Shown piece after piece: positions 16,442 to 26,000 of a stretch of DNA of 34,738 nt. A program made the position numbers and the translations under genes. This stretch comes from Planctomycetota bacterium. GTDB taxonomy: Bacteria > Planctomycetota > UBA11346. Numbering within the stretch: the stretch's first letter is position 1; every line of letters begins with the position of its first letter. Location of the stretch: contig JAKLKR010000025.1 of NCBI GenBank assembly GCA_023150565.1, positions 1 to 34,738 on the forward strand, in the 5' to 3' direction. Below the pieces are notes generated by a model. That model was not told the DNA's origin. It ran no database searches and saw only the letters and a list, made by a program, of their open reading frames with translations.

Positions 16442-18589
16442 ATGCACTACCGCGCAAACGTGCCCTTCATGCCCAAGGGCCTGACCATCGACCAGTGCTG
16501 GTTCTGCGGCGGGCGCATCGGGGTGCGCCTGGCCCGCCACGGCGGCATCAGCGAGATCGCCTATTACGGCCGCCAGCCGGTGGCGCGGCCGCGCTTCTTC
16601 CACGGCGACGGCACCAGCGCCTGGAGCAAGCTGTTCCGCCTGTGCGTGGTGGTCGACGGGACGCCCTACCATCCCACCTTCGCGCGCACCGAGCTGTTCC
16701 CCTGCGGCTACCGCTCGCATGCCAGCGCCGGCGGGGTGGCCTTCCGCCACGAGCTGGTGCTGCTCGACGACTGCCTGGTGCAGCGGGTGGTGGTCGAGCG
16801 CAACCCGCGCCGCGCCACCCTGTCGCTGCGCCTGGTGTGGCACGGCCACCCGGCCCAGGTCGGCCTGCCCCACCGCAGCTGGCAGGGCTTCGCCGGCGAC
16901 GACCGCAGCGGGGTGGCGGTGGCGGTGGCGCGCGAGGACATCCCGCCCGCGGTCCAGGCCAAGGCCCGCCAGGGCAACCCCGCGGCCCTGACCCAGTGCG
17001 CGCCCGGCGGCGCCCGCGATGTCGATCGTGCCGAGACCTTCATCGGGGTGGGTGCCGACCGCGGCGTCGCCTTCCAGGACCTGCACCGCGGCTTCAAGCA
17101 CCACGCCGACAGCGCGCCCTTCACCGACCAGGCCGCCTTCATCGTCGCCTTCGCCTGGGAGCGGTCCGCGCTCGACGCCCGTCTGGCCGGGTTGCGCGCC
17201 AGCGTGCACCGCGACTGCGAGGCGCGCTTCGCCGCCGCCCTGGATGGCGGCCAGCCGGAGGTGGCGGTCGGCCGGCCGGCGCTGGAATCCTTCATGGCCC
17301 AGCTGCCGGCGGTGGTCGACGCCCTGCGGGTGGCGGACGTGCCGGGGGCGATGCGCGCCTCGGCCGGCCACTACTGGGTGTGGGGCTGGGACAGCATGGT
17401 CTATTCCAAGGGCCTGATGCTGGCCGGGCGCGGCGCCTTCGTCGCCGAGATGCTGGCGTTCTACCGCCGCCTGGCCCAGCCCGGGGTGGGCATCCCGCAC
17501 TGCCTGACCGCCGACTTCACCCCGCTGATGGCGATGGCCTCGACCGCCCAGACCCTCTACACGGTGATGCTCTACAACCACTGGTGCGCCACCCGCGACC
17601 AGGCTGTGCTGCGCGAATTCTTCCCCTTCGCGCGCGCCATCGTCGAGCGCGCCCTGGCCGCCGAGGTGCGCGGCAGCGGCCTGGTCGACGGACCATCGCT
17701 GTTCCCCGACCATCCCGAGCTGGTGGGCCACGACGGCCACGACCTCAGCGTGTTCAACAACAGCATCTTCTACCAGGCGCTGCGCTGCCTGCGCGATCTC
17801 GCGCGGGTGCTGGGCGAGGATTCCCTGGCCGGCACCCTCGACCAGGCGGCGGAACGCTGCCGGCGCGGCTTCATCAAGGTGTTCTTCGACCAGGAGGCGG
17901 GCTATTTCATCGATTCCGCATCGAGCCGCGACTTCGCCCCCCGCCGCCACCACCCCGGCTACGCCATCCTGTGGGTGACGCCCTATGCCCGCGACCTGGT
18001 GGCGGACGAGCTGCCGCGCATCGCCGGCTACATGGCCCGCGAGCTGGCGGCGCCGCGCGGGGTGTTCCACTATCCGCTGCGCGACCAGGCCGCCTTCCTC
18101 AGCGATGGCAACCAGGGCTCGGCCGGCTATCCGGTGATCGAGCCGTTCTACTGGAACGTGATGTCGCTGGCCGGGCGCGGGCGCGAACTGGAGCGCTGGG
18201 CGGCGAACATGGAATGGTTCTGGGACGCCAACACCATCCCCGAGGGCCTGACCTACGACGCGGTCAACGCCGGCGACCTCACCGCCGACTGCCCGGGCGG
18301 CAAGCAGCCCTTCGCCGGCAAGGCCTGGTACGAGGCGTTCTTCACCGCCTATGCCGGGCTCGACGTCGACATCGACGGCCTGGTGCTGCGCCCGACCCCG
18401 GTCGACGCGCCGGTGGCGATCCGCAACCTGGTGCTGGCGGGCCGGCGCATCGACCTGCGCATCAGCAGCCGCGGCGGCAGGAAGCTGGCGGTCACCCTCA
18501 ACGGCCGCCGCCTGCCGCCGGGCGGGCGCATCCCGTTCAGCGCGCTGCGCGCCGGCACCAACCGCATCATCGCCGTGCGCGGCGCCTGA
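16442..18589 (+). CDS. (alpha/alpha)6-barrel-type glycoside hydrolase, family not assigned
   Basis: A 715-residue protein without signal peptide, so probably cytoplasmic. An N-terminal beta-rich region (about 1-270) precedes a helical barrel-like region. The segment HYWVWGWDSMVYSKGLMLAG (residues 310-329) is like the W-x-WD motif of GH63/GH37/GH15-type and amylo-glucosidase-like enzymes. Later segments with several acidic residues (PVIEPFYWNVMSLAG, NTIPEGLTYDAVN) are candidates for the active-site cleft. A short beta domain closes the protein (VLRPTPVDAPVAIRNLVLAG). I cannot assign a CAZy family or a substrate. The start at 16442 has AGGA 7 bp upstream; an in-frame ATG at 16412 is possible. 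The next gene begins 10 bp after its stop, so they are likely co-transcribed. It would cleave oligosaccharides after uptake. Confidence 0.7.
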   Translation: MHYRANVPFMPKGLTIDQCWFCGGRIGVRLARHGGISEIAYYGRQPVARPRFFHGDGTSAWSKLFRLCVVVDGTPYHPTFARTELFPCGYRSHASAGGVAFRHELVLLDDCLVQRVVVERNPRRATLSLRLVWHGHPAQVGLPHRSWQGFAGDDRSGVAVAVAREDIPPAVQAKARQGNPAALTQCAPGGARDVDRAETFIGVGADRGVAFQDLHRGFKHHADSAPFTDQAAFIVAFAWERSALDARLAGLRASVHRDCEARFAAALDGGQPEVAVGRPALESFMAQLPAVVDALRVADVPGAMRASAGHYWVWGWDSMVYSKGLMLAGRGAFVAEMLAFYRRLAQPGVGIPHCLTADFTPLMAMASTAQTLYTVMLYNHWCATRDQAVLREFFPFARAIVERALAAEVRGSGLVDGPSLFPDHPELVGHDGHDLSVFNNSIFYQALRCLRDLARVLGEDSLAGTLDQAAERCRRGFIKVFFDQEAGYFIDSASSRDFAPRRHHPGYAILWVTPYARDLVADELPRIAGYMARELAAPRGVFHYPLRDQAAFLSDGNQGSAGYPVIEPFYWNVMSLAGRGRELERWAANMEWFWDANTIPEGLTYDAVNAGDLTADCPGGKQPFAGKAWYEAFFTAYAGLDVDIDGLVLRPTPVDAPVAIRNLVLAGRRIDLRISSRGGRKLAVTLNGRRLPPGGRIPFSALRAGTNRIIAVRGA

Positions 18590-18599
18590 GGATCCAGCC

Positions 18600-20234
18600 A
18601 TGATCAGGAAGCTGCTGCCCATCCTCGCCCTCGCTCCACTGGCGGCGCTCGAGGTCGCCCCCGTCCCGCTGCTCCAGGATGGCGACCGGGTGGTGTTCGT
18701 CGGCGACAGCATCACCGGGCTGTCGGTGAACTACGGGCCGGCGGGCTACCACGGGGTCATCCGCCGGGCCCTTGACGCGGCCCGGCCGGGCAACCGCATC
18801 GAGCTGGTGTCGCTCGGCGGCAGCGGGCAGGGGGTGGGCTCGTGGCAGAACATCGAGCGCGGCAGCCGCGACAAGGAGACCGTTCTCGACGTGCCCAAGG
18901 TCGATGTGCGCGCCACCTTCGCCGCCCCGGTGGGGGTGCTGGTGATCATGCTGGGGATGAACGACAGCCTGGCGCCCTACTTCGGCCCCGATCCGGCCGG
19001 GGTCGAGGCCTGGGCGGCGAGCTACCGCACCCTCATCACCGCCCTGCGCGAACGCGCCAGGCCGCGGGTCACCGCCCTGGGCACGGTGACCCCCAACACC
19101 GAGGACCCGGCCTCGCCCAAGAACCGCATGCTCGCCCTGCTCAACCGGCGCCTGGCCGGCCTGGCCCAGGAGCTGGGCTGCGTGCTGCTGCCCAGCGGCG
19201 AGGCGGTGCGCGAGGTGCTGGCCGAGGGCCGCACCTGCCGCCCCGACTTCCACGTCACCTACGACTACGTGCATCCCGAACGCGCCGGCCACGCCGCCAT
19301 CGCCTGGGGCATGCTCGCCGGGCTGGGCGAGCGCGACGCCGCCGAGGCGGTGCGGCGGGTCGAGATCGAGCCGCTGTTGACCGCAGCGCGTGGCGAGCTG
19401 CCGGCGCTGTCCTACGGCCTGCGCCCGACCCTGCCGCCTGGCGGCGAGGCCGCCGAGATCGCGCTCGACTGGCACTGGAGCCCGGCCGCCGGCGCCACCG
19501 CCGCGCCGGTCGCCAGCCTGGAGACGCCCGCAGGCTGGAGCGTCGCCCCGGCCGCCGCCGCCAGCACCGGCGGCACCCTCACGGCCAGCGGTCCGCTCAA
19601 CCGCCTGGTCAACCGCCTGAAGCTGCGGGTGGCGGCGGGCGCCGCGCAGCGCGAACGCGCCATCGCCATCCCCGCCCCCTGGCTGGTGGGCCACGGCTTC
19701 GCCAATCCCGGGGTGTGGGAGCACGGCAGCTGGAAGTTCCAGCCCGAGCGCGGGCGGCTGGCGGGCGAGGAGGAGCTGATGCGCGGCGCCGGCTTCGGCG
19801 CCACCCCGGCCGGCTGGAAGGGAGAGTCCCCGGTCTGGACCCGCCTGCTCGCCAGCGTCGACCACACCGGCGGCGCCGGCCCGGGCAGCGTCAGCCTGTT
19901 CGCGGTCGACTTCGCCGGCAGCATGGCCGGGGCCTATGGCGCGCGCTGGATCCGCAGCGGGCGCGAGCGGCCGGTGAAGCTGGTGCTGGGCAATGCCACC
20001 TTCGCCGGCCAGGTGGGGGTGCAGGTGGTGCTCAACGGCGAGCCGGTCTATGCCGGGGTGATCACCGCCGAGCCGAAGAAGCGCGCCGAGCGCGCCGCCA
20101 CCCTGCGCGCAGGCTGGAACGCCCTGGTGTTCAAGACCAACCATGTCAACTGGCAGTGGCAGTTCTCGCTCGATCTCGAGGGCGGGCAGGCGGGCGAGCT
20201 CGACGATCTGGAGGTCTCGACCGTCCCACGCTGA
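18600..20234 (+). CDS. Secreted SGNH/GDSL esterase with C-terminal beta domains
   Basis: A 544-residue exported SGNH hydrolase. A signal peptide (MIRKLLPILALAPLAAL) precedes the hydrolase domain (about 25-260). Block I is FVGDSITG with nucleophile Ser37, block II SLGGSGQG, block III LGMND, and block V DYVHPERAGH with Asp222 and His225, so the catalytic set is complete. Family members deacetylate carbohydrates or cleave other esters. The C-terminal half (about 270-544) contains beta-rich stretches without a named domain, including a jelly-roll-like end (KLVLGNATFAGQVGVQVVLNGEPV). GAGG lies 8 bp before the ATG. It is tightly packed between the glycosidase gene (10 bp) and the next secreted-protein gene (19 bp). 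A role in removing acetyl or similar esters from a polysaccharide fits the context but is inferred. Confidence 0.88.
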   Translation: MIRKLLPILALAPLAALEVAPVPLLQDGDRVVFVGDSITGLSVNYGPAGYHGVIRRALDAARPGNRIELVSLGGSGQGVGSWQNIERGSRDKETVLDVPKVDVRATFAAPVGVLVIMLGMNDSLAPYFGPDPAGVEAWAASYRTLITALRERARPRVTALGTVTPNTEDPASPKNRMLALLNRRLAGLAQELGCVLLPSGEAVREVLAEGRTCRPDFHVTYDYVHPERAGHAAIAWGMLAGLGERDAAEAVRRVEIEPLLTAARGELPALSYGLRPTLPPGGEAAEIALDWHWSPAAGATAAPVASLETPAGWSVAPAAAASTGGTLTASGPLNRLVNRLKLRVAAGAAQRERAIAIPAPWLVGHGFANPGVWEHGSWKFQPERGRLAGEEELMRGAGFGATPAGWKGESPVWTRLLASVDHTGGAGPGSVSLFAVDFAGSMAGAYGARWIRSGRERPVKLVLGNATFAGQVGVQVVLNGEPVYAGVITAEPKKRAERAATLRAGWNALVFKTNHVNWQWQFSLDLEGGQAGELDDLEVSTVPR

Positions 20235-20253
20235 TCCCGGCCAAGGTCCTGCC

Positions 20254-23091
20254 ATGCGTCTGCCGCTCTGCACCGCGCTGCTGTCCTGCTCCATCCTGGC
20301 TGCCGCCGAGCCGGCGCCGCTCACCAACCACGTGCTGCGCGCGCTGCCGGCCCCCGGCCCGGTGGCGATCGACGGCGAGGCCGCCGACTGGGACCTCAGC
20401 GGCGCCATCGCCATGACCGACGACCGCGCCCAGCCGCGGCATCTGGTGCGGGTCGCGGCCATGCACGACGCCGCCGGCATGTACCTGCTGCTCCAGTTCC
20501 GCGACCGCACCCCGATGCAGAACCGCATCGACCCGGTGAAGGCGCCCGGTCGCGCCTGGTGCGGCGACTGCGTGCAGCTGCGCATCGACACCGGCAACCC
20601 CGCCGGCAGGTCCGAGCCGCTGCCGCTGCAGATCCTCCACCTCGACGCCTACTGGTGGCAGGATGGCGGGCGCGCCACCGCCCATGCGGTCTACGCCGAC
20701 ATGTCGCCGGGCGGCAGGACCGAGCGGGTGGTGGCCGAGGCCGAGGGTGCCGGGGTGCAGTCGGGCTACCGGCGCGACCCCGACGGCCAAGGCTATACCC
20801 AGGAGCTGCGCCTGGACTGGAAGCTGCTGCGGCCGGATGGCGGCCAGCCCTTCCTGCCCGGCACCTCGCTGCGCCTGGCGATCGAGGCGATGTGGGGCGA
20901 CCCCCGCTTCCAGGACCACCCGGCCGAGCGGGTCACCGACCTGCTCAACCCCAAGCGACCCGAGACCGACCAGATCTGGGCCAATCCCGGCGCCTGGGGC
21001 ACGGTCGAGTTCATCGCCCAGGGCCAGGTCGAGCCTGCGGCCACCGCCAGGCTGTGGCCGGAGCTGCTGGCGCGCAACGCCGCCCTGGTGGACCCGCCGC
21101 CGGATCCCGCCGATTCCGCCACCGTGGCGCCCGACCAACCCTGCCTCAAGGAACGCAGCGCGGTCGAACGCCAGCTCAACGCCTGGTACGCGGCCAAGAC
21201 CGCCGCCGGCAACCGCGGCGACGTCTACGACAACCGCGACCGCGAGCATTCCCACATCGAACGCCGCGACTTCCCCCAGTTGGGCAATTGGGAATACACC
21301 CCCGACCAGCGCAAGGCGGGCCTCGACTACGCGCTCTTCACCGGGGTGCTGGCCCCGGTCGCGATCGGCAACTCCTCGACCGCGGCCAATCCCGAGCGCG
21401 GCGGCTGCAACCCGCGCTTCGCCATGATGGTCCCGGCCGGGCTGATGGGCCTCTATGCCCAGTACCGCGGCAACAACCTCTACGCCTATCCCGCCCACCA
21501 CGACTACCATCCCGGGCGCAGCGGGCGCAGCTTCCATGGCGACCTGCTGCCGCTGAACCAGCCCTACTGCCTGATCTCGCGCGGTTCCTCGGGCAGCGAC
21601 ATCCCCTTCCTGAACGCCGCCATCCACGCCGCGGCCGCCTTCAACCCGGTGGTCAAGCGGGTGCTGGTGCGGCAGGGCCTGCTCATGCCCACCATCCAGG
21701 CCCTGCTGCGCGCCACCTACCGCGGTGGTCCGGACGGCTACTTCAGCGGCCAGGCCCATCCGGCGGTGTTCGAGGGCAGCCTGCTGGATGAGGAGAAGCT
21801 GGTGGAGGCGGCCCACGCCCTCACCCTCGACGGCATCCCGCCCCTCGCCCAGGTGCTGGCGGAGGCGGTCGAGCCGCTGCGGCCGGGGGTCGACGCCCCC
21901 GCCACCAGCGCCGCCGAGCGCCTGGCGGTGTCGCCCTGCGCCACCGGCTTCGTGTTCCGCCGCTGGGGCCGCACCCTGCGCCTGGCCGCCGACGCCGGCA
22001 CCAGCTACGACCCGGCCGGCCGGCCGCTCACCTTCCGCTGGGCGCTGCTCCAGGGCGATCCCGCCAAGGTGCACATCGACGCCTTCGACGGCGGCCGCCG
22101 CGCGCGCATCGCGGTCGACTGGCACGCCCGCTTCCCGGTCCAGCCCGGCAGCCTGATCGCCACCAACCGCATCGACATCGGCCTGTTCGCCAGCGCCGAT
22201 GGGCGCACCTGGTCGGCGCCGGCGTTCATCTCGGTGGTGTGCCCCGACAACGAGCTGCGCACCTATGCCGCCGACGGCCGGCTGGTGGACCTGCACTATG
22301 CCGCCATCGACACCGCCATCGGCTATTCCAGCACCTGCATCATGCCGGCGGAGGGGGTGGCGCCCTATGATGTGCGCGGCTGGCCGGAGCTGCTGGCGCG
22401 GGCGGCGGCCGGCGAGGGCGACCTGTTCGCGCGCCTGTGCGCCCAGGCGCTGACCGCGCCCGAGCGCGCCGCCCTTGCCGCCGCCGCCGCGCGCCTGGCC
22501 GGGACCGCGGCGCAGATCGCCCGCGAAGGCGAGCAGGAGGACGCCCCGCGCAACCGCCATCAGCGCGTGACCCGGCTGCGGCGCGACGCCGAGCGCCTGA
22601 GCCAGGTGCTGCTCGCCGCCGATCCCGCCCTGGGGGCGCCGGTCAAGGAGCGCATCGAAGGGCTGCTCAACGCCTGGCAGGAGGACCCCGCCTGGTACCT
22701 CGACCGTCGCACAGACTTTGACTCCGCCCTGGCCCGGCTGCCGGCCGAGACCCGTCAGCCGGTCGAGGCCGCCCGCCAGCGCCTGCTCGATCTCGGCATC
22801 TACCGCCAGGAGGGGGAGGCCTGGACCCTGCAGGCGCGCCTGGCCGGGGCGGGGCCGGCGGCCCCCCGTCTGACCGCCGCCGAGCGCATGGAGCTGCGTC
22901 GGCTGCACCTGCTGCTGCAGACCCGGGTGCTGCTGCCCGAGGTGCTGGTGCGTCCCGAGCAGTTCCACTACGTCGACTACCGCATCCGCCAGCCCACCAG
23001 CCAATGGCTGTGCTTCGACCCTGGCGCCGCCGCCCCGGTGGTGCGCGCCGAGGTGCCCATTCCCAAGCCGAAGGAACTGGAAGACCCATGA
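20254..23091 (+). CDS. Secreted protein of unknown function with N-terminal CBM9-like domain
   Basis: A 945-residue exported protein. A signal peptide (MRLPLCTALLSCSILAAA) is followed by a CBM9-like domain (about 28-265, VAIDGEAADWDLSG to WGTVEFIAQG). The middle (about 320-690) is a conserved region I have seen in PVC proteins but cannot name; it carries GNSSTAAN near 372, YPAHHDYHPG near 412 and GSSGSDIPFL near 443, the kind of small-residue and His-rich loops that could form an active site. An Ig-like stretch lies near 570-680 (TLRLAADAGTSYDPAGRPLTFRW has PKD-like spacing). The rest (about 700-910) is helical and charged. AAGG lies 7 bp upstream of the ATG. The stop overlaps the next start (ATGA), a sign of translational coupling to the third giant protein. 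No enzyme function is claimed. Confidence 0.75.
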   Translation: MRLPLCTALLSCSILAAAEPAPLTNHVLRALPAPGPVAIDGEAADWDLSGAIAMTDDRAQPRHLVRVAAMHDAAGMYLLLQFRDRTPMQNRIDPVKAPGRAWCGDCVQLRIDTGNPAGRSEPLPLQILHLDAYWWQDGGRATAHAVYADMSPGGRTERVVAEAEGAGVQSGYRRDPDGQGYTQELRLDWKLLRPDGGQPFLPGTSLRLAIEAMWGDPRFQDHPAERVTDLLNPKRPETDQIWANPGAWGTVEFIAQGQVEPAATARLWPELLARNAALVDPPPDPADSATVAPDQPCLKERSAVERQLNAWYAAKTAAGNRGDVYDNRDREHSHIERRDFPQLGNWEYTPDQRKAGLDYALFTGVLAPVAIGNSSTAANPERGGCNPRFAMMVPAGLMGLYAQYRGNNLYAYPAHHDYHPGRSGRSFHGDLLPLNQPYCLISRGSSGSDIPFLNAAIHAAAAFNPVVKRVLVRQGLLMPTIQALLRATYRGGPDGYFSGQAHPAVFEGSLLDEEKLVEAAHALTLDGIPPLAQVLAEAVEPLRPGVDAPATSAAERLAVSPCATGFVFRRWGRTLRLAADAGTSYDPAGRPLTFRWALLQGDPAKVHIDAFDGGRRARIAVDWHARFPVQPGSLIATNRIDIGLFASADGRTWSAPAFISVVCPDNELRTYAADGRLVDLHYAAIDTAIGYSSTCIMPAEGVAPYDVRGWPELLARAAAGEGDLFARLCAQALTAPERAALAAAAARLAGTAAQIAREGEQEDAPRNRHQRVTRLRRDAERLSQVLLAADPALGAPVKERIEGLLNAWQEDPAWYLDRRTDFDSALARLPAETRQPVEAARQRLLDLGIYRQEGEAWTLQARLAGAGPAAPRLTAAERMELRRLHLLLQTRVLLPEVLVRPEQFHYVDYRIRQPTSQWLCFDPGAAAPVVRAEVPIPKPKELEDP

Positions 23092-26000
23092 ACAAGCCCT
23101 GCACGCTGATCGGCATCGCTCTGGCCCTGCTGCTGGCGGGTTGCGAATCCGCCCCCGCCCAGCGCGAGGCGGGGCCGGCACCGGCCGCCACCGTCGCGGT
23201 GGTGTCGGAACCGGTGGCCAGCGGCTGGCTCGACCAGACCCCGCCCAATTTCGGCCTGATGCAGGACGGGGTGTTCCTGTCGCCCCTGGTGGGGGTGATC
23301 ACCGGACCCAAGACCTGGCGCACCGCCGACGGCGGCCGCACCTGGAACGAGGTCTGCGCCCAGGGCTTCTGGAGCCTGTCCTTCGTCGACAGCCAGGTGG
23401 GCTTCGCCAGCGGCGGCGGTTGGGGCGGGCCGCCCGGGCTGGTGTACAAGACGGTCGATGGCGGCCAGACCTGGACCCAGGTGTTCAGCGGCCCGCTCGG
23501 GCTGATGGCGGTGGCGGCGGGCGACCGCGAGCACGTGGTCGCCGGTTCGCCCTGGCGCTCGGACTCGCTGTGGGTGAGCGTCGACGGCGGCGCCACCTGG
23601 GCCGAGCGCCACGGCGCCGGCGCCGACATCCACGGCCTGCTCGCGGTCGGCGCGCGCGAGTTCTATGCCCTCGGCCTGGACGGCCGCCTGGGCCATTCCA
23701 GCGACGGCGGCACCACCTGGACCCGGCGCTGCACCTTCCCCGGCAAGCGCAACCACGATGGCGGCCTGCTGCGGCTGGAGGGGGGCGCCCTGCTCGCCGC
23801 CTTCAGCGGCGGCCTGCAGCGTTCGGACGATGGCGGGCGCACCTTCACCCCGATGGCGGGGGCCCCGGCCGGCAGCCGGCGCCTGGGCCATGGCCCGGGC
23901 GGGCGCCTGGGGCTGGTGGCCGAGGGCGGGATCTGGGAGAGCGCCGACGCCGGCCGCAGCTGGAAGCAGGCCTATGCCACCTCGCTGACCGTGAACGCGC
24001 TCAGCCGCGCCGGCGACACCTGGTGGGCGGTGGGCGGCAAGTTCGGCGGCTACAACTTCGGCCAGGTCAGCCTGCTGCTGCGCCAGGGCCCGCCGCGCAC
24101 GGAATCCGACCCGGGGCGCATCATCCCCATCGCCTGCGCCATCCCGGCCGCCGGCCAGGCCACGGTGGTGGTCGAGGACGCGCAGGGGGTGCGGGTGCGC
24201 AACCTGGTGGCCGAGGAGCCGGTGGTCCCCGGCACCCGCACCCTGTGGTGGGACGGGCGCGACGACTGGGGCGACCCGGTGCCACCCGGGACCTACCGCT
24301 GGCGCGGGCTGTTCCATCCCGGCCTGCACGTCGAGTACGGCTTCGCCTTCAACACTCCCGCCGATCCGCCGTGGAACGATGGCCGCGGCGGCGGGGGCTG
24401 GACCTCGGACCACAACCTGCCGCAGGCGGTGGCGGCGCGCGGCGGGCGGGTGTTCCTCGGCTGCCCGGCGGCCGAGAACGGCAACCGGGTGATCGCCATC
24501 GACGCCGCCAGCGGGCGCAAGCTGTGGCACCAGACCCGGCGCCTGGCCCTGGGCAACCACTACGGCGGCCCCGCCACCGCCCTCGCCGCCGACGACGAGC
24601 ACGTCTACGTGGCGCTGCAGACCCCCGAGGGCGGCATCGGCATCTGCCGGCTCGGCCTCGCCGACGGGGTCGAGGTCCCCTTCGCGGCGCTGCCCGACGA
24701 CAAGGACAAGCGGGTGGTCGACCGCGTGCTGCTGGCCAAGCCGGCCGGCGCACCGGCTCCCCTGGACTGGATCGCCACCGCCCAGGCGCGCGCCTGGGAC
24801 AGCGGCACCGCCGGCGGTTCGCTGCGCGGCTGCGCGGTCGACGCCAGCCGGGTCTACGTGTCGTCGTACTGGGATGACGCGGTGCTGGTGGCCGACAAGC
24901 GCAGCGGCGCCCTGCTGCGCACCCTGCGCGTGCCGCGGCCTGCGGGCCTGGCCTGCGCCGGCGACGGCCGGCTGCTGGCGATCAGCGGGACGACGGTGGT
25001 GGCGGTGGGGGTCGAGGACGGGGCGCTCGCCCCGCTGGCCACCGGCCTGACCGCGCCCATGGGGCTGGCGGTGGGCGCCGACGGCACCCTGCTGGTGAGC
25101 CAGCGCGGCGCCGCCATGCAGGTGGCGGCGTTCGATGCCGCCGGGCGGCCGCTGCGCCGCATCGGCCGCGACGGCGGGCGGGCGGCCAGCGGGCCGTACC
25201 AGAGCGACGGCATGCTCATGCCGCGCGGGGTGGCGGTGGATGGCGCCGGCCGGCTGTGGGTGGCCGAGGAGGACTTCGCCCCGCGCCGCTTCAGCGCCTG
25301 GTCGGCGGACGGCCGGCTGGAGCGCGAGCTGATCGGCGGCTCGACCTACGCCGCCACCGGCGCCAGCGTCGACCCCGACCAGCCCGAGCGCGCCATCGAC
25401 ACCGGCACCATCTTCCAGCTCGACTGGGCCGCGGGCAGCGGCCGGCCGGTGTATTCGCTGCCGCGCCAGGGCACCGTCCCGGGCGCCCTGGTCGGCTGGC
25501 CCTATCCCGGCGACCATGGCGCTCCGCACGGGCGGGCGCGCTTCCTGCGCGTCCAGGGCCGGCAGTTCCTGCTGCGCGAGGAGTTGCCGGTGACGGTCTA
25601 TGAACTGGTGGACGGCCGCTGGCTGGCGCGCGCGGCGGCGGGCACCCTGCACGACGCCTTCCTGGGCCAGATCCGCCACCAAGGCTTCGATGCCCGCATC
25701 CTCGCCGTCCTGCCCGGCCATGATCCCGCCACCTGGACGTGGCCGATCCCCAGGAGCCTGCCCGACCGCGCCTTCCTGTGGTGCGACGCGAATGGCGACG
25801 GGCTGGTGCAGACGGCGGAGGTCGAGGCCGGCGATCCCGGCCCCGCCAGCTGGAAGTCCCTGGCGCCTCGCTTCACCGACGACCTCGGCCTGGTGCTGGG
25901 CGCGCACCTCCTGCCGCGCGCCGAGTGGACCGCCTGCGGTGCGCCGCGCTGGCGCCTGGCCGATGTGCGCCAGGCGGCGACCCCGGCCACCGTCCATCCC

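Noticed and set aside
23240..24000. Sialidase function from the Asp-box repeats
   Set aside because: Asp boxes mark only the propeller fold; no arginine triad or other sialidase active-site motif was identified.
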